Both the position numbers and the translations under genes were made by a program. A DNA stretch of 64,000 bases, taken from NCBI GenBank assembly GCA_035532555.1, contig DATKQS010000009.1, forward strand, positions 62,001 to 126,000. Reading direction: 5' to 3'. The DNA comes from Thermoplasmata archaeon (GTDB taxonomy: Archaea > Thermoplasmatota > Thermoplasmata > Lutacidiplasmatales > UBA184). Of the stretch, positions 32,634-41,150 are shown piece by piece; within the stretch, counting starts at the first letter, position 1, and the number at the start of each line of letters is the position of its first letter. Under the pieces are notes generated by a model. It was given only the letters and a program-made list of their open reading frames with translations, did not search any database and had not been told where the DNA came from.

Positions 32634-34046
32634 GTGGAAGGAACGATCCGATCGGGAGTCGTGCGCCTCGGCATCGCTCCGAACGCAGACGCCGCTCGCA
32701 TCGATGTTGCGAGCCGTACCGACGCCGGGGTCAGCGCGCGCGGGAACGTTCTGACCGCTACGAGCCCGCTCGCGGGCCCCGCCTTCTTGCGGGCGATCAA
32801 CGGAACCGCCGAGGATATCTTCTTCAACGCGGCCCGTGAGGTCGACGAAACCTTCCGCGTCCGAAGCGCGACGCACCGCGTCTATCGCTACTACTTACCC
32901 GGGAACGAGCGCCGGATCCATCACCTGGAGGAGGGCGCTCTCCTTCTCGGCTCGAGCGTCGACGCGCGTACCTTCGGCCGCGGCCTACCGGCCGAGCGGG
33001 CAAGCCTCCGGCCGATCGAATCAATCCGGGTGCACGCCGCCGTTCGCGGGATCTGGATCGAGGTGAGAGCTCCCTCGTTCGTGTGGGGGATGGTCCGCAA
33101 GATCGTCGGCGGTCTCCTGATGTGGGAGAGCGGCTCGCTGTCCTCGGAGAAGCTTCGGGCGGCTGCCCGCGGCAAGGAGCGGCTCAGCCTACCGCTCGCC
33201 CCGCCGGACGCGCTCGTCCTGTGGGAGGTCGGGCACTTGGGACCGTGGGAGTTCAAGTTCGAGCGGGCCCGCCGCCATCAACTCCGGTACCGCCTCGAGT
33301 CGGCGCGTCGGGCCGACGCTCGGGTTCATGTGCTCGACGCCCTCAACGCCCCGGAGGCCGGGCGGTCCAGCGAGCCCGACGTGATCGCGGACCCAGCCTC
33401 GCCGCTTTCGAGCGCGCGTGCGAAACGACTGGTACGAGACGGATGGGATCAGGTCTCACTTCGATACCGTTCGGATGACGCCGCAGCGGATCCGTTCCGA
33501 CATACGGCCGCGGAGTATGAACCGTGGTTGGGGCCGATCCTCGATCACGTCGACGCGGGAGCGGAGGTGCTCGACCTCGGGTGTGGGTGCGGCGTCCCGA
33601 TCGCCCGTCGGCTCGCGCCGAGGTATCGGGTCACGGGCGTGGATATCTCCGACGTTCAGATCGAGCGGGCGCGCGCGCTCGTTCCTTCCGCACGGTTCAT
33701 CCGCGTAGACATGGCCAAGGTCGCCTTCGCCGAGAACATGTTCGGAGCGGTCGTTGCGCTCTATTCCATGATCCATCTGCCGCTCGCCGAGCAACGCCCG
33801 CTCTTCGAGCGGATCTACTCATGGCTCATGCCAGGGGGATTCTTCCTCGCCACCCTGGGAGCCGAGGCGTACACCGGTATCGAGAGAGGGTGGCTCGGAT
33901 CGGAAGCAACGATGTATTGGAGCCATGCCGACGCCGGGACGTACCAGCAGTGGCTCGGGGAACTCGGGTTCGAGCCGATCGAGCAGGCGTTCGTCCCGGA
34001 AGGGGACGGCGGACACACGAGGTTCCTCGTACGCAAGCCAAGGTGA
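32634..34046 (+). CDS. truA: TruA pseudouridine synthase fused to a SAM-dependent methyltransferase; N-terminal start unresolved
   Basis: The first 230 residues are TruA, which makes pseudouridine in the tRNA anticodon arm: catalytic Asp in ASRTDAGVSARGN, VYRYYLP, FVWGMVRKIVGGLL and LAPPDALVLWEVGHLG. After a linker, residues about 280-470 form a class I methyltransferase (VLDLGCGCGVPIARRLAPRY, VTGVDISDVQIERA, MIHLPLAEQRPLF). I know of no such fusion in characterised proteins. The coordinates start at the first in-frame GTG, but coding clearly begins earlier: the same frame from about 32550 encodes RWLVRFGYDG and FDGWARQPG, the conserved TruA N-terminus. Between the upstream TAA (32520-32522) and that motif no ATG, GTG or TTG is in frame. 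A GTG at 32549 is in the wrong phase. Confidence 0.85.
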   Translation: MEGTIRSGVVRLGIAPNADAARIDVASRTDAGVSARGNVLTATSPLAGPAFLRAINGTAEDIFFNAAREVDETFRVRSATHRVYRYYLPGNERRIHHLEEGALLLGSSVDARTFGRGLPAERASLRPIESIRVHAAVRGIWIEVRAPSFVWGMVRKIVGGLLMWESGSLSSEKLRAAARGKERLSLPLAPPDALVLWEVGHLGPWEFKFERARRHQLRYRLESARRADARVHVLDALNAPEAGRSSEPDVIADPASPLSSARAKRLVRDGWDQVSLRYRSDDAAADPFRHTAAEYEPWLGPILDHVDAGAEVLDLGCGCGVPIARRLAPRYRVTGVDISDVQIERARALVPSARFIRVDMAKVAFAENMFGAVVALYSMIHLPLAEQRPLFERIYSWLMPGGFFLATLGAEAYTGIERGWLGSEATMYWSHADAGTYQQWLGELGFEPIEQAFVPEGDGGHTRFLVRKPR

Positions 34047-34237
34047 CGGACCGAGCCGTCCGCCCCGTTCCAGTGGTTTTGCGCTGCTCGCGTCTCCTCC
34101 GAGAGACTTCGAGGGAAACGACCTTGGGAGAGGAGCGCCCTCCTCGGAACGCACCCGCAAGGTGTCCAACGGACCCACCCCCATCTTGGACTCAAGTACA
34201 ACTAGCCGGGGTCCGCATCGAGGGAGCGGTGAACCTC

Positions 34238-35107
34238 ATGGAGACAAACCCGGCCGTGGTCGCCCACGAGACGATCGTAACGAAAGGCGCGAAGCTGAGC
34301 GCGAGCGAAACGGCGCGAGGAACCGCAAGCGCCGGCCCCTCTTCGCCCAGACCCCCACCGACATCGGGAGGATCGACGGGCACAGCGACCCACGCAGGCT
34401 CTTCGGCTCACGTCGGGGCGACCGCCCAGCTGGGTGCGCAGGCGCCCGCGGGGACTTCGGCAGGTCCCTCCTCGATCGGAATCCACGTCGTGAACACCGG
34501 GACCATCCATGGCGCAACAACGGCGTCCACGTCCACCGGCGTGTCCACAAGCACGATCGCGCATGCCGGAGTGGCGGCCCACGGGATCGCTCAAGGCTCC
34601 GCCGGAGCGTCGGCGGGTTCCCCTTCGGTAGGGGCTCACGCCGTGGGTGCAGCCGCAGGCAAGACCTCAATCGACCTCAACGCTGCCGGGGCAGCGGCGG
34701 GCAAGACCTCGACCGGCATCCACGCCGCTGGAGGGACCACAATCCACGGTGTTACGCATATCGCTCCGATCACCATCGGCACACATGCCGCGGGACACGG
34801 CTCGATCGCGGTCTCGGCCACCGGAGCGCTGTCGAGCGGTGCGAAGTCCATGATGGCAACCTCGGTCAGCAAGATCGGATGGGCCGCGAAAGTGGGCGCG
34901 ATCGCCGCGAAGGGGAGCTTGGCCGCGAAGGTCGTCGCCGTCGCGAGCGTCGGCGTCGCGGGCCTGGTCATCGCGGCTCATACGGGCGCTGCACCCGGCG
35001 TGGAGACCGCGCTCTCCGTGGTGCCGGTCTGGAGTCATGGACATAGCCTGCTCAGCCAGGTACAAGCGGGGATCCAAGGCCGCGCTTCCGGCGGGTTGAA
35101 CCTATAG
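34238..35107 (+). CDS. Low-complexity Ala/Gly/Ser/Thr/His-rich protein with hydrophobic C-terminal region
   Basis: No family recognised. The 289-residue product starts MNLMETNPAVVAHETIVTKG from the upstream GTG or METNPAVV from the ATG at 34238. Residues 30-220 are a low-complexity series rich in Ala, Gly, Ser, Thr and His with loosely repeated phrases such as GAHAVGAAAGKTS and GAAAGKTSTGIHAAG. A moderately hydrophobic region follows (KVGAIAAKGSLAAKVVAVAS, VGVAGLVIAAHT) and could be a membrane segment. The look is that of a surface or cell-envelope stalk, but a signal peptide is missing. The plus-one frame is also open for over 1 kb, so composition alone does not settle the frame; codon bias favours this one. 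It precedes a small membrane protein. Confidence 0.6.
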   Translation: METNPAVVAHETIVTKGAKLSASETARGTASAGPSSPRPPPTSGGSTGTATHAGSSAHVGATAQLGAQAPAGTSAGPSSIGIHVVNTGTIHGATTASTSTGVSTSTIAHAGVAAHGIAQGSAGASAGSPSVGAHAVGAAAGKTSIDLNAAGAAAGKTSTGIHAAGGTTIHGVTHIAPITIGTHAAGHGSIAVSATGALSSGAKSMMATSVSKIGWAAKVGAIAAKGSLAAKVVAVASVGVAGLVIAAHTGAAPGVETALSVVPVWSHGHSLLSQVQAGIQGRASGGLNL

Positions 35108-35145
35108 CGGAAGGTCCCGGGAGTCCCCAAGAGGCAGGAGGAGCC

Positions 35146-35370
35146 ATGGACGCGGACTTTCTGCCGCGCCGGACCCCTCCCGCCAGCCCGGGAACGCGCT
35201 GGCCGCACTGGACCGGCATCGTCCTGGTCCTGGCAGGCGTCGTCGTGGTGGTCGCGGAGACCAGCAGCCTCCTGATGGTGGTCGGGGCACTCTTCGTCGT
35301 GGCGGGAGCGTACTCCCTCCTGCGCGGATGGAGCACCAAGTACACCCGAGCTTCGCTGTCGACCGACTAG
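35146..35370 (+). CDS. Small two-span membrane protein (74 residues)
   Basis: The product has a polar N-terminus (MDADFLPRRTPPASPG) and two membrane segments, about residues 23-38 (TGIVLVLAGVVVVVAE) and 42-58 (LLMVVGALFVVAGAYSLL), then a short basic and polar tail. The ATG at 35146 follows GGAGGAGCC. It comes 38 bases after the low-complexity protein and may be co-transcribed. The family is unknown; small proteins of this shape are common envelope or stress proteins. Confidence 0.7.
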   Translation: MDADFLPRRTPPASPGTRWPHWTGIVLVLAGVVVVVAETSSLLMVVGALFVVAGAYSLLRGWSTKYTRASLSTD

Positions 35371-35436
35371 TCCGCGCGCGATATCGCTCGTCCCGTACCC
35401 CGTTCGGTCCGATCCTCCGGCACCGAAGGGAAGGAG

Positions 35437-35511
35437 TGCTCCCGGCGGGATTCGAACCCGCGTTACGTGGTCGAAGGCCACGAATCCTTGACCGGACTAG
35501 ACTACGGGAGC
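35437..35511 (-). tRNA. tRNA-Glu (TTC)
   Basis: The minus strand folds with acceptor GCTCCCG and CGGGAGC, anticodon stem CGTGG/CCACG around CCTTCGA (anticodon TTC), and T loop TTCGAAT. The discriminator is A and CCA is not encoded. No intron is seen. Confidence 0.94.
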
Positions 35512-35597
35512 GCCTCGGGCGGCCCTCGTTCGCGAGCGCCGGCCCGTCCTATTGAGCTTTCGTGTGGGTCGAGTGCCCCGTCGGACCCGAGCACGGC

Positions 35598-36902
35598 TCA
35601 GCCGACCCGTTCCCATCGCTCGAGCTTCTGAACCTTGGAGAGCGTCGATCCGCGCTGGATCTCCTCCCGGACGCGGTTCTCGTGCTCGAGCACGTCCAGC
35701 GATCGGTTCGCGATCTCCTGCGCCCGCTCGCGCGGAACCACGACGATCCCGCTGAGATCGCCCACGATCCAGTCCCCGGGACGGACGCGCTGGCCTCCGA
35801 CCAGGACCTCGATCCCGATCTCACCGTGGCCCTTCGGCTCTCCGGCGTTCGGGCTCAGGTTCCGGCTGAAGATCGGCAGCCCGATATCGAGGATCGCATC
35901 GATGTCCCGGGCCGCGCCGTCGATGACGACCCCCGCGACGCCCCGTCCGCGAGCGCTCCAGCTCGCGAGCTCCCCCCAGACGGCGGTGCTGCTGCCTCCG
36001 GCGTCGATCACGATTACGTCCCCGGGGCCGGCCCGGTCGATCGCCTCGACCGGCTTCGCCCAGTCCCCGTCCCGGGTCACGACGGTGACGGCGGGGCCGA
36101 CCATGCGAACGGTCCGGTCCGTAAGGTGCGGCTGGATACCGTGCATCGCTCCTTGGCGCTGCATCGCGTCGGTGACGTTCGGGCTCGAGACCTTCGAGAA
36201 CGCCTCCCGGATCTCCGTTCCCGAGTACCGCCGGAAGAGCTCGGTGGAGACCTCTTTCTGCGTATCGATCGCGCGCCGGATCTCGCGGGTCGCTTCCACG
36301 ATCTTCGGGCTCTTGGTGATCGCGCCCCCGACGATGAGGATCTGCGCGCCGGCGCGGGTCGCGCGCGCGACGCTCTCGCTGTTGAGACCTCCGGCGACCG
36401 CCACGGGGATCGGTGAGCCCCTCGCCAACTCCTCGATCATGGCGAACGGCGTCTTTCCCTGCATCTGCATGTCGATCCCGACGTGCCAGCAGACCGCGGC
36501 CGCTCCGAGCTCGGCGGCTCGCCGCGCGCGCGCGACGGGATCGGCCACGTTCAACAGATCCACCACGACTTCCGCTCCGTAGAGCTCGCCGCCGCGCACC
36601 GCGTCGGCGATCGTGTCGTCGTCCGCGGTTCCGAGGACGGTCACCACGTCGGCGCCGGCCTTGGCCGCGATCTCGACCTCGAAGGCGCCGGTGTCCATGA
36701 TCTTCATGTCGGCGACGATGCGATGGCTCGGGAACGCCTTCTTCAGCTCCCGGACCGCGTCCAGTCCTTCGCTCTTGATCAGCGGGGTTCCGGCTTCGAT
36801 CCAATCCGCCCCGCCCTCGACCGCCTCCCGAGCGGCGAGCAGCGCACGAGAGAGGTTCTCGAAGTCCAGCGCGACCTGGAGAACGGGCCGGTCGAGCCTC
36901 AT
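35598..36902 (-). CDS. Bifunctional 3-hexulose-6-phosphate synthase / RraA-like protein
   Basis: A fusion of 434 residues. The N-terminal half is 3-hexulose-6-phosphate synthase, joining formaldehyde to ribulose 5-phosphate or running in reverse: LQVALDFENL, DWIEAGTPLIKSEG, DMKIMDTGAFEVEIAAKAGA. The C-terminal half is an RraA or DlpA-like domain (VTDAMQRQGAMHGI, GDVIVIDAGGSSTAVWGELA, GVVIDGAARDID). The fusion is known in archaea, where HPS run backward supplies ribulose 5-phosphate; the RraA partner is often listed as a demethylmenaquinone methyltransferase homologue or aldolase. A TATA-like TTAATA at 36926-36931 lies 26 bases before the ATG at 36902, fixing this start and leaderless initiation. 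Confidence 0.92.
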   Translation of the reverse strand: MRLDRPVLQVALDFENLSRALLAAREAVEGGADWIEAGTPLIKSEGLDAVRELKKAFPSHRIVADMKIMDTGAFEVEIAAKAGADVVTVLGTADDDTIADAVRGGELYGAEVVVDLLNVADPVARARRAAELGAAAVCWHVGIDMQMQGKTPFAMIEELARGSPIPVAVAGGLNSESVARATRAGAQILIVGGAITKSPKIVEATREIRRAIDTQKEVSTELFRRYSGTEIREAFSKVSSPNVTDAMQRQGAMHGIQPHLTDRTVRMVGPAVTVVTRDGDWAKPVEAIDRAGPGDVIVIDAGGSSTAVWGELASWSARGRGVAGVVIDGAARDIDAILDIGLPIFSRNLSPNAGEPKGHGEIGIEVLVGGQRVRPGDWIVGDLSGIVVVPRERAQEIANRSLDVLEHENRVREEIQRGSTLSKVQKLERWERVG

Positions 36903-36925
36903 CGCTCGATGGAGGCCGGTGGCGG

Positions 36926-36931
36926 TATTAA
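36926..36931 (-). promoter_or_regulatory. TATA-like box of the HPS-RraA gene
   Basis: Minus-strand TTAATA centred 26 bases before the ATG at 36902, preceded by purines. It favours the ATG at 36902 over the in-frame ATG at 36935, which lies upstream of the box. Confidence 0.55.
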
Positions 36932-36955
36932 CCATCGCCTCGCTCTCACGGAGCG

Positions 36956-37765
36956 GTGGCCGTGATTCGCCCGCTGTTGGTGACGCTCCTCCGCGGCGAC
37001 GCCCGCTTGCTGCCCGGAGTCGCCGACACGTCCGTCGATCTCGTCGTCACCTCCCCTCCGTATCCGATGATCCCGCAGTGGGACGAGACCTTCCGGCGCC
37101 TCGGGGCGTTAGAGTACGACGGGATGCACGCGGCGCTTACCGAAGCGTGGCGAGCGTGCCATCGAGTGCTCGTACCCGGGGGGATCCTCGCGATCAACAT
37201 CGGGGATGCGCTTCGGTCGACGAACGGACAGTTCCAGCTGTGGCCCAACCACGCCACGGTGCTCGCGAAAGCGAGCGCAATCGGGTTCCGACCGCTCCCG
37301 TATCTCCTCTGGAAGAAGCCCACGAACAAGCCGAACGCCTTCCTGGGGTCCGGCTTCCTTCCGCCGAATGCGTACGTCACGCTCGACTGTGAGTTCATCC
37401 TCCTGTTCCGCAAGGGAGCCCTCCGGCGGTTCTCCCCGGGGGATCCGCGCCGGCGATCGAGCCGGTACACCCGGCCCGAACGGGATCGCTGGTTCTCCCA
37501 GATATGGACCGATGTCCGGGGAGCGCGCCAGAGGGCCGGCATGCAGCGGACCGGCGCGTTCCCTCCTGAGATCCCGCGTCGGCTCGTCCGCATGTTCAGC
37601 GTGGTCGGCGACACAGTCCTCGACCCGTTCGCCGGTACGGGGACGACGCTATGGACCGCGGCCGGCCTCGGCCGGAAGGCGATCGGGGTCGAGATCGATC
37701 CCGAGATCCACGCGCGTTCGGTCGACGAGGGACGCCGCCAAGGCTTCGAAGTCGCCGTGGAGTAG
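36956..37765 (+). CDS. DNA methyltransferase of the N4-cytosine/N6-adenine class
   Basis: The 269-residue protein has the beta-class order of motifs: catalytic VVTSPPYPMIPQWDE near residue 30 (TSPPY favours N4-cytosine), a target region, and the SAM-binding FxGxG motif at the C-terminus as LDPFAGTGTTLWTAAGLGRK with GVEIDPE. It methylates a base of double-stranded DNA at a short site that cannot be read from sequence. No restriction endonuclease is adjacent, so it is probably an orphan. It starts with GTG, diverges from HPS-RraA and converges with the last gene of the VirB-like operon. Similar in build to the methyltransferase at 60746-61693. Confidence 0.9.
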   Translation: MAVIRPLLVTLLRGDARLLPGVADTSVDLVVTSPPYPMIPQWDETFRRLGALEYDGMHAALTEAWRACHRVLVPGGILAINIGDALRSTNGQFQLWPNHATVLAKASAIGFRPLPYLLWKKPTNKPNAFLGSGFLPPNAYVTLDCEFILLFRKGALRRFSPGDPRRRSSRYTRPERDRWFSQIWTDVRGARQRAGMQRTGAFPPEIPRRLVRMFSVVGDTVLDPFAGTGTTLWTAAGLGRKAIGVEIDPEIHARSVDEGRRQGFEVAVE

Positions 37766-37788
37766 ATGGAGATGGGTTCGATCCGACC

Positions 37789-38319
37789 CTACTCGGGTGC
37801 GGCCGCCGGCGGAGTCCGTTTCGAGCGCGTCCGGTGGACGCGCTCTTCTTCGACCGCGTGGCCGAGGTAGACCAGCGCCGTGTCGCTCAGACGATCCATG
37901 TGCAACAAGAGATAGTGCAGATAGAGCCGCTCCGGTCGAGCCAGGGGCCCCGGAGTTCGCCCGGTGTTCGCGGGCGCGTCCGGGCCGGTGCGATGGCGAG
38001 CGATGGTCTCCGCGTCGTGCTCGTGGTCCTTACCGTGATACTCGCGCCCGAGCTCGCCGACGAGCGGCGGGTAAATCGCTTCGATCGGATCGGGATCCGC
38101 GGCCTCCCGCGCGTCCGCGGCCGGAAGGGACTCGCCCGGCGGGGCGGACTCGGCCACGCCGGCACTCGAACGTGGGGCCGGAGGAGTTGGAAGCGACCGG
38201 GGAGGATCCTGAAAGTGCGCAATCGGGTGGCCCGAGACGTTCTCGACGATGGTCCTCAGGCTCCAGTTCGGGCGGCGTCGCGCGGGTGCGGTCGCGGTGG
38301 CCCGGTCCTGCGTCGCCAC
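37789..38319 (-). CDS. Uncharacterised protein at the end of the VirB-like operon
   Basis: A 176-residue product starting with GTG at 38319, 24 bases after the stop of the VirB4-like gene and on the same strand, so probably the last gene of that operon. The middle is Pro/Ala/Arg-rich. Recognisable elements are a basic N-terminus (ARRRPNWSLRTIVENV), a helix EAIYPPLVGELGREYHGKDH, and a C-terminal amphipathic helix LYLHYLLLHMDRLSDTALVY. No membrane segment or known family is evident. Position suggests an accessory or regulatory role for the secretion apparatus. Confidence 0.65.
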   Translation of the reverse strand: MATQDRATATAPARRRPNWSLRTIVENVSGHPIAHFQDPPRSLPTPPAPRSSAGVAESAPPGESLPAADAREAADPDPIEAIYPPLVGELGREYHGKDHEHDAETIARHRTGPDAPANTGRTPGPLARPERLYLHYLLLHMDRLSDTALVYLGHAVEEERVHRTRSKRTPPAAAPE

Positions 38320-38343
38320 GTCGAGACGGTTCGGGCCCTTTCC

Positions 38344-40026
38344 TCATAAGCGTGGTGTTGGAGGCGCAGGATGGGGTCCCTTCGACGCGGAGTCGGGGGC
38401 CAAGACCCGAACCAAGAAGTCGTATTCCGGGGTCGAGGCGACCAGGGCGATCGGGAGGTGGAGATCTCCGAGGCGCAGCAGGCCTTCGGAGTACCCCGCC
38501 TCGCGCGGGAGCCGCGCGCGAGGGATCCACTCTGCCTCCGCGTCGGTCAGCCCGAAGAACGCTCGCACGTCCGGCGCGACGTGGGTGAGCCTCAACAGGA
38601 AGGTCGCGCGGAGGTTCCCGAGCAGCGAACGACCACTCGGATGGAGGAGGAAGTCGTCCGGATGCTGGCTGAGCACCACGACGCCTCCCTGGAAGTGCCG
38701 CACATGCCGAACGATCCGGTCGAGGAACTCCGCCGTGGCACCGTGCCGCACCAGCAGGTGAGCCTCGTCAACCACGAGGAGCTTCGGGCCGGGGCGATCC
38801 CGCAGCCGTCCGTACGCCCAATCGAGAACGTACGCGAGGTGGAACGGCAGGTGATCTTCGGGGATCCCTCGGAAGTCGACGCTGACGACGTTCGTCTCCA
38901 CGTTGACCGAGGTCGGACCGTTCACGCTTCGCAGCGAACCCGAGCGGAACGGCTCGAGCAGGGCCTCGAGGCGCTCGGTGGCCGGTCCGCGATCCACTTC
39001 GGCGAGGAGATCGGAGAACACCGGGATCTCCGGCCCCCGGTCGTACAACCGACTCACCGCCGCGTCCAGCGCCGCGGACTCCTCGTCCCGCAGGCTCGGA
39101 AACAGCGTGCGCAGGATGGCGCCGACGCGCCCGGCCTTCTCGGCACGATCCCCGCCCGTGGAGATCGGGTCGAGTGGGTTCAGACGAACTTCGCTCTCCG
39201 CACCAAAGGTCAGAACGGTACCTCCGAGCGCCCGCACGAACCCCCCGAACTCGCCGAGAGGATCAAGGAGGACGACGCCCGCTTCCGGGCGGATCCACCG
39301 CGTGCGCAGGAGGGTCAGCGCGGTCGCGAAGGTCTTGCCGGACCCGGTCGCTCCGAAGATCCCCCAGGAGTGGCTCGCGTGCGACCAGCGGTCGAGGAAG
39401 ACCGGGGCGGCATCCTGCAACAGGAGCCCGACCAGCACTCCGCCGGGCTCGAGCACGGTCTCGTCCACGAACGGATAGAACGCCGCGAGACCGTCGGTCT
39501 GGAGGGTTTGCCAGTAGCCGACGGGCCGGACCTCCGAGCCGGTCAGTCCCGGAGCGGCCAGCGCTTCGCGTACCGCATAGCGAGGCACGCGCGTGTGGAA
39601 CCCCAGTGCGGCGAGGCGCCGCTCGAGTCCCGTGCGCGTCCGCTCGGCCTGGCCCTCCGAGCTCGCGACCGCGGCGAATCGAACTCCCACCCTCCAAAGC
39701 TCCTGCTCGCGCCGGGCGACCTGATGGCCGAGCTCCTGGGCGCTCTCGCGCTCCGCATGGAGCTGGGCGGATCGGCCGTCTCCGTCGCCGCCGTGGGCGA
39801 GTTCCGCTTCGGCGACCGCGCGCGCTCCGTGCAGGAGCTCCAGCGCTCGTCCCGAGCCGATGGGGTGGGCCTCGACGAGGACCTCGAGCGACTCCGAGGT
39901 CGGACAGAGGCCACCGAGGAATCCGAACGGAACCTCCCTCGGGAACTCTCGGATCAACAGGGGGGCGACGTAGCGCCCGCGCGTGCGGAGCCACCCCGGC
40001 CCTTCGACCGCACTCGCTCGGGTCAT
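38344..40026 (-). CDS. VirB4-like (CedB/TedB-like) secretion ATPase
   Basis: About 560 residues from the ATG at 40026. The C-terminal ATPase domain shows Walker A GATGSGKT near residue 225 and Walker B LLVVDEAHLL near residue 415, plus the VirB4-typical VVVLSQHPDDFLL and LLGNLRATFLLR. The N-terminal 190 residues match the substrate and partner domain of VirB4 proteins (GRYVAPLLIREFPREVPFGF, YWQTLQTDGLAAFYPFVDE). VirB4 energises type IV secretion, conjugation and archaeal DNA import. It is co-transcribed with small membrane, PrgI-like, TrbL-like and pilin-like genes, overlapping the preceding gene by four bases. The missing relaxase and coupling ATPase suggest a domesticated DNA transfer or pilus system rather than a mobile element. 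Confidence 0.9.
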   Translation of the reverse strand: MTRASAVEGPGWLRTRGRYVAPLLIREFPREVPFGFLGGLCPTSESLEVLVEAHPIGSGRALELLHGARAVAEAELAHGGDGDGRSAQLHAERESAQELGHQVARREQELWRVGVRFAAVASSEGQAERTRTGLERRLAALGFHTRVPRYAVREALAAPGLTGSEVRPVGYWQTLQTDGLAAFYPFVDETVLEPGGVLVGLLLQDAAPVFLDRWSHASHSWGIFGATGSGKTFATALTLLRTRWIRPEAGVVLLDPLGEFGGFVRALGGTVLTFGAESEVRLNPLDPISTGGDRAEKAGRVGAILRTLFPSLRDEESAALDAAVSRLYDRGPEIPVFSDLLAEVDRGPATERLEALLEPFRSGSLRSVNGPTSVNVETNVVSVDFRGIPEDHLPFHLAYVLDWAYGRLRDRPGPKLLVVDEAHLLVRHGATAEFLDRIVRHVRHFQGGVVVLSQHPDDFLLHPSGRSLLGNLRATFLLRLTHVAPDVRAFFGLTDAEAEWIPRARLPREAGYSEGLLRLGDLHLPIALVASTPEYDFLVRVLAPDSASKGPHPAPPTPRL

Positions 40027-40364
40027 GCAAGCCCTCCTCGATCGGCGGTCGGATGACGGGTCGCCCACCACAGGGGCAGAAGGCTCATCGCGAGGATCGG
40101 TCCGCGCACCGCGTCGACCGGAATCGGGGCCGCCACGTAGAGAAGAGTCGCTAGGGCCACGATCGATATTCCCGCGAGCTCCTCGCGGGGCACGCGCAGT
40201 CCACGAGCGGGGGAGCGCAGATGCACGAGGCGCGCCGCGATCGCGAGCGCGACGAGCGTGAGCGAGAGCGCGCCGAGCTGCGGATCTTCGACCGACGCAA
40301 GCGCGGTGGCGATCGCGAGGACGACGGCCATCATGAACGGATCATGGTCAAGCGGTCCGTTCAT
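40023..40364 (-). CDS. Small membrane component of the VirB-like system
   Basis: A 113-residue protein with four predicted membrane segments (MMAVVLAIATALASV, LGALSLTLVALAIAARLVHL, LAGISIVALATLLYVAAPI, PILAMSLLPLWWATRH). It overlaps the PrgI-like gene upstream and the VirB4-like gene downstream by four bases each, so its synthesis is coupled to both. No family recognised. By place and size it could be an inner membrane adaptor such as a VirB3- or VirB8-like subunit, but that is inference. Confidence 0.75.
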   Translation of the reverse strand: MNGPLDHDPFMMAVVLAIATALASVEDPQLGALSLTLVALAIAARLVHLRSPARGLRVPREELAGISIVALATLLYVAAPIPVDAVRGPILAMSLLPLWWATRHPTADRGGLA

Positions 40365-41149
40365 GGTCGCTCGCTCCCCGGTCGCCTCTCGCCCCATCCA
40401 AAGTGGCGGAGCGCTGCCGTGAGCGACCGGTCGCGTAGGCGAGCGGGCTCCGCCCCGAGGGTCGCGAGTCCCTGACGCATCGCCTGGACCCGGTCGCTCA
40501 GTCGGGAAGCCCCGTCCGTCCGGAACGCATGCTCCCAGAGGAGCACGTAGACCCGACGCCGGCGACGGCGAGAACAGAGCAGCTGGACCATCTCCGAGTA
40601 TGCGGCTCGTGCGGCGGCGTCCGGGCGGTCGCCTTCCGTGCTCGATGGGAGCCAGGGCCGGGCGTCGATCGGCGTTCCGACCGAAGCGAGCACGATCCCG
40701 CCCTCGCTCCCGCGCAGGAGGTCCCGGTACCCCCGGAAGCGCCGATGGAGTTCCTCCGGAGGAAGGAATGCGACGGGGGATCCCGCGCACTTCAACACGG
40801 CGACCCGCACGCCCGAGGCGAGACGAACGGTATCTCCCAACTCCGCGCGGGTCGACGGGCCGCTCACAGCATCGACCTCCCGGTGCGTCCGCAACGTCCA
40901 GCGGACGTACGCGGCGATCCGCGCGTCGACGGCCGTTCCTTCGGGGTGCCAGACGGTGACGAGGAACGCCACACCGACGATGGGAAGCCACGTCCACGCG
41001 CCGGCCCAGGGGATGACCAGCGCACCCACCGCGGCATACGCCACGCACCGGAGCGCGTCGCGTACGGAGGGGAATGGACCGAATCGCATCCGTCGGTCGA
41101 TCCGCTCCGGCAGCGGGATCCGCTCGGGCCGGATCTCGCCCAGGGCCAT
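40361..41149 (-). CDS. PrgI/VirB3-like membrane protein
   Basis: About 262 residues from the ATG at 41149. The N-terminal part carries a PrgI-like layout: RPERIPLPERIDRRMRFGPF, two membrane segments (ALRCVAYAAVGALVIPWAG, TWLPIVGVAFLVTV) and a following strand. PrgI and VirB3 proteins bind VirB4 in conjugation systems. The C-terminal 150 residues are cytosolic and charged, with an arginine run in SRRRRRRVYVLLWEH. The ATG at 41149 begins one base after the upstream TGA and is preferred to the earlier in-frame ATG at 41254 that would overlap the TrbL-like gene. Function as a VirB4 adaptor is likely from context, and the fold match is moderate. Confidence 0.75.
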   Translation of the reverse strand: MALGEIRPERIPLPERIDRRMRFGPFPSVRDALRCVAYAAVGALVIPWAGAWTWLPIVGVAFLVTVWHPEGTAVDARIAAYVRWTLRTHREVDAVSGPSTRAELGDTVRLASGVRVAVLKCAGSPVAFLPPEELHRRFRGYRDLLRGSEGGIVLASVGTPIDARPWLPSSTEGDRPDAAARAAYSEMVQLLCSRRRRRRVYVLLWEHAFRTDGASRLSDRVQAMRQGLATLGAEPARLRDRSLTAALRHFGWGERRPGSERP

Positions 41150-41150
41150 C

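Noticed and set aside
33925-35046. Alternative plus-one frame (373 residues) over the low-complexity gene
   Set aside because: It overlaps the methyltransferase end, is Arg/Gly/Ser-rich without a domain and lacks a clear ribosome site; the 34238 frame has the more natural hydrophobic C-terminal segment.
36956-37765. Restriction-modification system around the DNA methyltransferase
   Set aside because: The neighbours (HPS-RraA, a hypothetical and the VirB-like operon) show no endonuclease fold or motif, so I call it an orphan methyltransferase.
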